From: Toxorhynchites rutilus septentrionalis
Taxonomy: Eukaryota > Arthropoda > Insecta > Diptera > Culicidae
Assembly: GCF_029784135.1 (NCBI RefSeq)
Contig: NC_073744.1
Coordinates: 33,734,939 to 33,798,938, forward strand
DNA length: 64,000 nt
Direction: 5' to 3'
The translations under genes and the position numbers were made by a program. How positions within the stretch are numbered: the first letter of the stretch is position 1; every line of letters starts with the position of its first letter. Positions 58,004 to 64,000 of the stretch are shown here, piece by piece. Below the pieces are notes generated by a model, which saw nothing but the letters and a program-made list of their open reading frames with translations, was not told the DNA's origin and did not search any database.

Positions 58004-61000
58004 ATGCCTGATTCAGTGCAAGAGGTCAAGGATTTGACCACTGTAATACAGTGGAATTGCAGAAGCATCATCCCTAAACTAGATCAATTTAAATTTTTAG
58101 TTCATAGTTCTAACTGTGATGTATTTTCCCTCTGTGAAACATGGCTTTCTTCAGCCGACGAGCTGAATTTCCACGATTTCAACATTATTCGCCTCGATCG
58201 AAATGACTCGTTTGGTGGCGTACTATTGGGGATCAAAAAATGTCACTCCTTCTATAGAGTCACTCTCCCATCGATGATAGGCATTGAAGTTGTCGCTTGC
58301 CAGACACAAATCAATGGCAAAGACTTCTGCATTGCCTCGATATATATTCCTCCAAGAACCATGGTCGGCCGCCATCAGTTTTTTGATATCATCGCGGCAT
58401 TGCCGGAGCCGCGGCTAATCTTAGGTGACCTCAACTCCCATGGAACAGCATGGGGGTCACACTATGATGACAGCCGTGCCACGTTGATTTATGATCTGTG
58501 CGACAACTTCAACATGACATGACAGCAACTAGGATAGCCAAACCTCCTGCACGGGCAAGTATGCTAAACATATCACTTTGCTCTTCTTCATTATCCCTGG
58601 ATTGCACGTGGAAGGTAATCCAAGATCCCCACGGTAGTGATCACCTGCCAATAATTTTATCGATCGCCAATGAATCAGGTTCTCGTGAGTCAGTCGATAT
58701 TGCGTATGACCTCACGAAAAATATTGACTGGAGAAAATTTGCAGAAATAATATCTGAAGCACTTGTTTCAATGCATGAACTTCCTCCACTCGAAGAGTAT
58801 AACTTTATATCGAGTTTGATTTACGAAAGCGCACTTCAAGCTCAAAAGAAACGTGTTCCTGCTACCACTTTCCGACGTCGTCCTCCATCACTTTGGTGGG
58901 ACAAGGAGTGCTCAAAGGTCTACCTTGAAAAATCATCCGCTTTCAAAAAATTCAGGAAAACTGGATTAGTGGAATGGTTTCGAAAGTACCAAGCTCTAGA
59001 AGCCAAACTAAAAGGTCTGATAAAGCAAAAAAGCGTGGATATTGGCGGAAGTTCGTCAATGGTTTGTCAAGGGAGACAGCTATGAGCACTCTTTGGAATA
59101 CGGCTAGGAGAATGTGTGGCTGCAAGAAAGTTGCAAGAAAGGTTTGTCCCGATTCCGTTCCTGCACAAAGCGTCGTACGCGATATTCCGCTCCAATGCGA
59201 TTATGAGAATTTTTCGATGGTAGAATTCTCAATTGCCCTCCTCTCATGTAACAATTCAGCTCCGGGGTCGGACAAGATTAAATTCAACTTGTTGAAGAAT
59301 CTTCCCGACTTGGCAAAACAGCGTTTGCTGAACTTGTTCAACAAGTTTCTGGAGCTGAATATTGTCCCGCATGACTGGAGACAAGTGAGAGTGATAGCCA
59401 TACGAAAACCCAACAAGCCGGCTTGCGATCACAACTCGTATAGGCCGATTGCAATGTTATCCTGTATTCGCAAATTGTTAGAGAAAATGATTCTACTTCG
59501 TTTGGACAAGTGGGTTGAAACGACCAATTTGCTGTCAAATACGCAGTTTGGCTTCCGCCGAGGTAAAGGGACGAACGATTGTCTCGCGCTGCTATCTTCT
59601 GAAATCCAAATCGCATTTGCTCGCAAAGAACAAATGGCTTCCGTTTTTCTCGATATCAAAGGGGCATTTGATTCAGTTTCCATGGAAATTCTCTCAGAGA
59701 AACTTCATAATCGTGGACTTTCGCCAATTCTGAATAATTTCCTGTACAATTTACTCTCAGAAAAGCACATGTTTTTCAATCATGGCAGCTTGAAATCTTC
59801 TCGTTACAGTTTTATGGGCCTCCCACAAAGCTCCTGCCTAAGCCCCCTCTTGTACAGTTTTTACGTCAATGATATAGATGATTGTCTAACTAGAGATTGC
59901 ACGTTGAGACAACTTGCAGACGATGGAGTTATTTCCATCACGGGTACTAATCCCGCCGTTCTGCAAAATTCCTTGCAACCTGTTCACGTGGGCTCTCAAG
60001 CTGGGTATCGAATTCTCTACGGAGAAAACTGAAATGGTCCTTTTTTCTAGGAAGCACGAACCCGCCCAATTCCAGCTTCACCTATCCGGCAAAACGATCA
60101 AGCACTCGATGTTTTTCAAATACCTTGGAGTATATTTTGACTCTAAATGTACCTGGGGAATACACATTGCGTATTTGAAACAGAAATGCCAGCAAAGAAT
60201 CAATTTTCTCCAAACAATAACCGGAACATGGTGGGGTGCCCATCCAGGAGACCTCATTCAGTTATACAAAACAACGATATTATCAGTGTTAGAATATGGC
60301 AGTTTTTTCTTCCGATCAGCTGCTAGGATTCATATTCTCAAGCTGGAGAGAATACAATATCGTTGCTTGCGTATAGCAATGGGGTGTTTGCATTCGACAC
60401 ATACGATGATTCTCGAAGTTTTGGCAGGAGTACCCCCGCTTACTCTTCGGTTCACAGAATTATCCTACAGATTTCTCATCCGTTGCAAGATCATGAATCC
60501 ATTGGTGATCGATAACTTCGAAAATCTACTCCAGCTGACTCCTCAGTCAAGTTTTATGTCTTTATACCATGAGTACCTTACCCACGACGTGCACCCTTCA
60601 CCAGGCATCTCCAACCAAGTTTGCTTCCCATACTTTTGCAATTCCTCTGTCAATTTTGATCTGTCCATGCGACAAAAGACCCATGGAATCCCAGATCATC
60701 TACGCTCCGATTATATTCCGGAGATATTTTCGGCAGAATATGGGAAAGTTAGATCTGATAAAATGTTCTTTACTGACGGTTCATGCATAAACGGGTCCAC
60801 TGGCTTCGGCATCTTCAATGAAAATTCCAGTGCCTCTTTCAAACTCAAAGATCCTTGTTCCGTGTATGTCGCTGAACTGGGTGCGATATATTACGCATTA
60901 GGGATCATTGAAACATTGCCCATCGACCATTATTTTATTTTTTCAGACAGTCTCAGCTCAATAGAGGCAATCCGCTCAATGAAAGTTGATAAACGCTCAT

Positions 61001-61614
61001 CTTATTTCCTAACAAGAATAAGACATCTATTGAGTGTTTTGGTCGAAAAATTATTCAAGATTACCTTAGCATGGGTTCCCTCTCATTGTTCGATTCCGGG
61101 GAATGAGAAAGCGGACTCGCTAGCTAAGGTGGGCGCTTCAGAAGGCACACTTTTTGAAAGGCAAATTACTTATAACGAATTTTTTCACATTCCTCGTCAG
61201 GACACACTCGTTAGTTGGCAGCGCATGTGGAGTGTAGATGAGTTCGGTCGTTGGTTACACACGATTATCCCTAAGGTTTCGACGAAAGCTTGGTTTAAGG
61301 GATTGAATGTCGGTCGTGATTTCATTCGCGTGATATCTCGGCTTATGTCCAATCACTACAACCTAAACGCGCATCTCTATCGAATTGGGCTCGCAGCAAA
61401 CAATCTTTGTGATTGTGGCGATGGCTACCACGACATCGAGCATATTGTCTGGTCGTGTATCCGGTTCCATGCTGCTCGCTCTCAGCTCTCTAGAGCACTG
61501 AGAGCAAAAGGCAGACAATCGGATATCCCCGTCCGGGATATCTTAGGTAGCCGTGATCCTGATCTTCTGCTTCATCTATACCTGTTCCTCAGGAACGCCG
61601 ATGTCAACGTTTAA
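58004..61614 (+). pseudogene. LINE ORF2, three frameshifts
   Basis: Parts in order: an apurinic-type endonuclease (VIQWNCRSIIPK, LILGDLNSHGTAWGS), the reverse transcriptase (FGFRRGKGTNDC, FLDIKGAFDSVS, GLPQSSCLSPLLYSFYVND, then LADDG where YADD is usual), and RNase H (FFTDGSCING, AELGAIYYALG, FSDSLSSIEAI, WVPSHCSIPGNEKADSLA). A C-terminal Cys motif CDCGDGYHDIEHIVWSC closes it. The frame changes near 58,515, near 59,035 and near 59,990. The last 566 codons are open. The element is dead as a whole. Confidence 0.92.
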
Positions 61615-62147
61615 TGATTTTTCTTTCGTTGTGTCCCCGTTTCATATCCCTCCTATCCGATCTATAAACTTTTACTTAGTCGCGGCAATACATACACACA
61701 CTCTTTACAGATACACGGGCCAAAGGTTGTGCAGTCCACTGATGATTCAACAAAAGCCAAAGGTTGTACCGCTCATGACAACTCTACACGAGCTGATGAT
61801 TGCGCCGGCTAGTGACCATTCTATCCTGGATTCCTCGAGAAGACGCACCACGCTAGATATGGGGTACAGACTAGGGTGGCGTTGCTGATTAATGGTCAGC
61901 TGCATCCCAATAGGAAGTATCCCGTGTCGGGCACACGTACAGATCATTGAAGACAGCAACATCACAATTACGAAAACACTTGTAATACTTACCTCGAGCC
62001 AACCGCGAGTAATCGGTTACATATTACTAACATAGTTATAAGGCAAACATTGTCGAAATATTGAACTCCCGGCCCCGTCAGGTTGACGCCATATGAGCCT
62101 TAATAAAAATATATATTTTGGATAAAAAAAAAAAAAAAAGAAGATAT

Positions 62148-62575
62148 TCGTTGTTCTGTAGTCAATTTCTTTCGCGCCGGAGTGAGTGTAAATGATATAA
62201 TATAACTCGTAAACGTATCGAAAAGAGCAGGTGTCCCACATAAAGATGGCCTGGGAAATGGATAAAACAATGTATACTCCTAAGCTAATGCTAAAAAACG
62301 CAGAAATGGCTTCCGGAAAATGTTCCAAAAATTCTAGAAGAAGGAAGTTTGGCCGCCTATCAGTCCCGATATCAATCCCCTGGATTACTTTGTGTGGGGC
62401 GTCGTTGGACGGGACACCAATATGGCCACTCTCACAACAATTGGATCGCTAAAGTCAAAAATCATAAAGATAATGACGTCACTAAACCGCGACATGCTAA
62501 AACGAGCTAACAGCAGTTCCCGGAAGCATCTTACAACAGTCAGCGACTATGAAGGCGTCTTTTTCAAATAAAATC
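62148..62575 (+). pseudogene. Rosa-like mariner transposase, 3' part, decayed
   Basis: WPPISPDINPLDYFVWGVVG at 62,350-62,409 is the third catalytic region of rosa-type and related mariner transposases. The preceding DNA-binding part is scrambled by indels, and most of the catalytic core appears deleted (there are only about 200 bases between it and the N-terminus). A stop follows near 62,570 (SDYEGVFFK). Confidence 0.75.
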
Positions 62576-62699
62576 CTTCAAAAGTCATTTATTGTTTGAA
62601 AGAAAATGAATAACGTAAATTTCGGTACATATACGATTTTTAAATAATTATTTGATGTCATACATCACTTTGTGCAAAATTACCGCAAACTTTGAGCTT

Positions 62700-63290
62700 A
62701 AACGTTTCCCGGGAGACAGTTTGTCAAGTTTTGGTAAAAAGTTACATAAAGAGTGCTAAAAAAAGTTTAAGCTTCTAATCTTACACCATCTCACATTGCA
62801 AGTCGTCTGAGTTTTGCCCAAGCTCACTTGAACCAACAGTGGGACATGGTATGTTATGACAAAGAATGTTTTCAAAAGAATACACTCTGCTACATACCAT
62901 AACGAAAAGTTCTCCAGTTCTCTAATTGGAGAATGTAAGTTTTTACTTTTAATTTTGCTATGTTATCTTCAGGGACGACAAAAGTTCAATTTGGACGGAC
63001 CTGATGGTTTCAACGGATACTGGTGTGATTTACGGAAGGACGAACATTATTTTTCAACCAAGAACTTTGAAGGCGACTCGTGCATGGTTTGGGCGGGATT
63101 CTGTGCAACCGGGAAACTCAAATTAGCTTCCACGTCCTTCAAAATGAGTAGCAAGGATTACATATATCTTCTGGAAGTTTTCTCTTCTACCATTTTTGCG
63201 TAGATATCATTGCAAGAAAATCACATTCCAGCAAGGCAATGCTGCTATTCATACCAGCAAGGATACTAAGTAATGGAACCGAAAACTTCA
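62700..63290 (+). pseudogene. Tc1-like transposase fragment
   Basis: The central frame has KFNLDGPDGFNGYWCDLRKD, the first catalytic Asp region of Tc1 transposases, then FEGDSCMVWAGFCATGKLKL. It ends near 63,203 and continues in another frame with a motif like QQGNAAIHTS around 63,229-63,258, near the second Asp. The C-terminus and inverted ends were not found. Confidence 0.82.
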
Positions 63291-63770
63291 CTTATTTCAC
63301 TAGCCGGCTCGGGGTTTTCAATTTTTTTGTACAATGCAAAATGTCTTGAAAAATATTTTAAAAAAATTTTTGACAAACTTTTTTTCGAGAGAACATTAAA
63401 TATCGACTTTTCGTGCAATTATAAGACATTTGACATCAAAACATTTTTATGAAAACCCCGATTTCCAATGATTTTTTGGTTTTAAAAAACTCAAATTTTA
63501 ACGTCTGCGACACTAATAAATGAAGCCCGATTGAGCTAATATTTTGTGTATTTTATCGTGTAATCGCGCATTTCGCGCAAAGTTCCATATGCAAAACCGA
63601 GATGATCATTTTCATTGGCACCCTAAACCATTCGTTTTGCTTTGTATTCCAAAAAAAAAAGAAAAAAGTCTCGGAGTAACGATTTTTGACAAAAAAAAAG
63701 TTCGAGATGACAGTAGATCTCAACCTTTCATGCAATTTTATGGCATTTGGCATCGATTTTTTTTTTAAAA
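63291..63770. other. AT-rich spacer
   Basis: Long T and A runs, nothing coding. Two similar phrases (GCAATTATAAGACATTTGACAT near 63,416 and GCAATTTTATGGCATTTGGCAT near 63,732) suggest a diverged internal duplication. Confidence 0.5.
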
Positions 63771-64000
63771 CCTGTTGAACCCAATTTTCCATTACTCGGC
63801 CACCCATTCCGACCGGAATGTTGTGAATTTCGCGTTGGATGTTGTCTTCGAGCTCTTCTATAGTTGCTGGCTTGTTGACATGGATCAGCATAGACTTGAT
63901 ATAGCCCCATGAAAAGAAACCCAATGGCGTAATATCACATTCACCAAACATATTTTTCAATAAATCCATTGTAACGTGCGCTATGTGGCAAGGGACACCA
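63771..64000 (-). pseudogene. Mariner/Tc1-superfamily transposase C-terminal fragment
   Basis: On the minus strand, DITPLGFFSWGYIKSMLIHV followed by NKPATIEELEDNIQREIHNI and RVMENWV. This is the end of a DDE transposase family common in insects, with a TPLDFFLWGY-type catalytic end. The element runs off the window on its 5' side. Confidence 0.8.

Larger units (their letters stand above)
57180..62137 (+). mobile_element. I-clade LINE with poly(A) and target-site duplication
   Basis: About 4.96 kb ending in a poly(A) run. A 10-base direct repeat AAGAAGATAT flanks it at 57,170-57,179 and 62,138-62,147. It carries part of ORF1 (zinc knuckles) and a full-length but frameshifted ORF2 with endonuclease, reverse transcriptase and RNase H, the I-factor layout (MosquI-like). 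The N-terminal part of ORF1 and the 5' UTR are absent, so it is modestly 5'-truncated. Confidence 0.92.
57004..62695 (+). mobile_element. Rosa-like mariner interrupted by an I-clade LINE
   Basis: Left edge CAGGGTGCGTGCAGTAATTTT near 57,006 and right edge, read on the minus strand, GCGGTAATTTTGCAC near 62,670-62,690 are similar inverted ends. The transposase starts at 57,161 (MAKQED) and is cut after a few codons by the LINE; it resumes at 62,148. Removing the LINE and one 10-base duplication rejoins the frame. Boundaries are approximate. Confidence 0.6.

Overview
This is eukaryotic, insect-type DNA and most likely from a mosquito (Culicidae). The one host gene is an intron-rich papilin. The repeats are those typical of mosquito genomes: a tRNA-derived SINE, an R4-type LINE, an I-clade LINE, an RTE LINE, mariner, ITmD37E, pogo/Tigger, TTAA-type MITEs and Helentron-like repeats. 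The species cannot be fixed from sequence alone.

The host gene is papilin, on the minus strand from about 39.06 kb (candidate signal-peptide exon) or 22.78 kb (first certain exon) down to the stop at 4,340. I joined 16 exons by hand, including a 61-base microexon (22,279-22,339) that is easy to miss. All splice phases agree, giving 8,100 bases (2,699 codons plus stop) with no stop or frameshift. Domain order is TSP1, ADAMTS-type cysteine-rich and spacer region, six further TSP1 repeats, an acidic stretch, a long Ser/Thr-rich mucin-like stretch, 12 short CC-containing papilin cassettes, ten Kunitz domains, a Cys-rich/WAP region, three Ig domains and a C-terminal PLAC domain. This is a secreted extracellular-matrix glycoprotein and looks functional.

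Layout: 0-4.3 kb is the downstream flank (MITE, SINE, decayed mariner, Tc1 foldback). 4.3-22.8 kb is the papilin exons; the two large introns at 7.1-12.2 and 18.7-22.3 kb hold MITEs, a SINE fragment, a mariner fragment and Helentron-like repeats. 23.2-34.8 kb is a long inverted-repeat element split by a head-to-tail array of three R4-type LINE copies. 35.0-37.6 kb is a pogo-like transposon carrying a nested ITmD37E transposon. 37.6-40.6 kb is mostly unique and contains the candidate signal-peptide exon. 40.6-48.0 kb is a mosaic of short transposons. 48.0-51.2 kb is unique sequence. 51.2-64.0 kb is again nested transposons, including an ITmD37E copy with an uninterrupted transposase, an RTE LINE, a Tigger remnant and an I-clade LINE inserted in a rosa-like mariner.

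No RNA gene, CRISPR array, viral gene or second host gene was recognised. The most unusual structures are the tandem LINE array inside a palindromic element, an inverted copy of flanking DNA spliced into one LINE copy, and the ten papilin Kunitz domains, none of which has Lys or Arg at P1.
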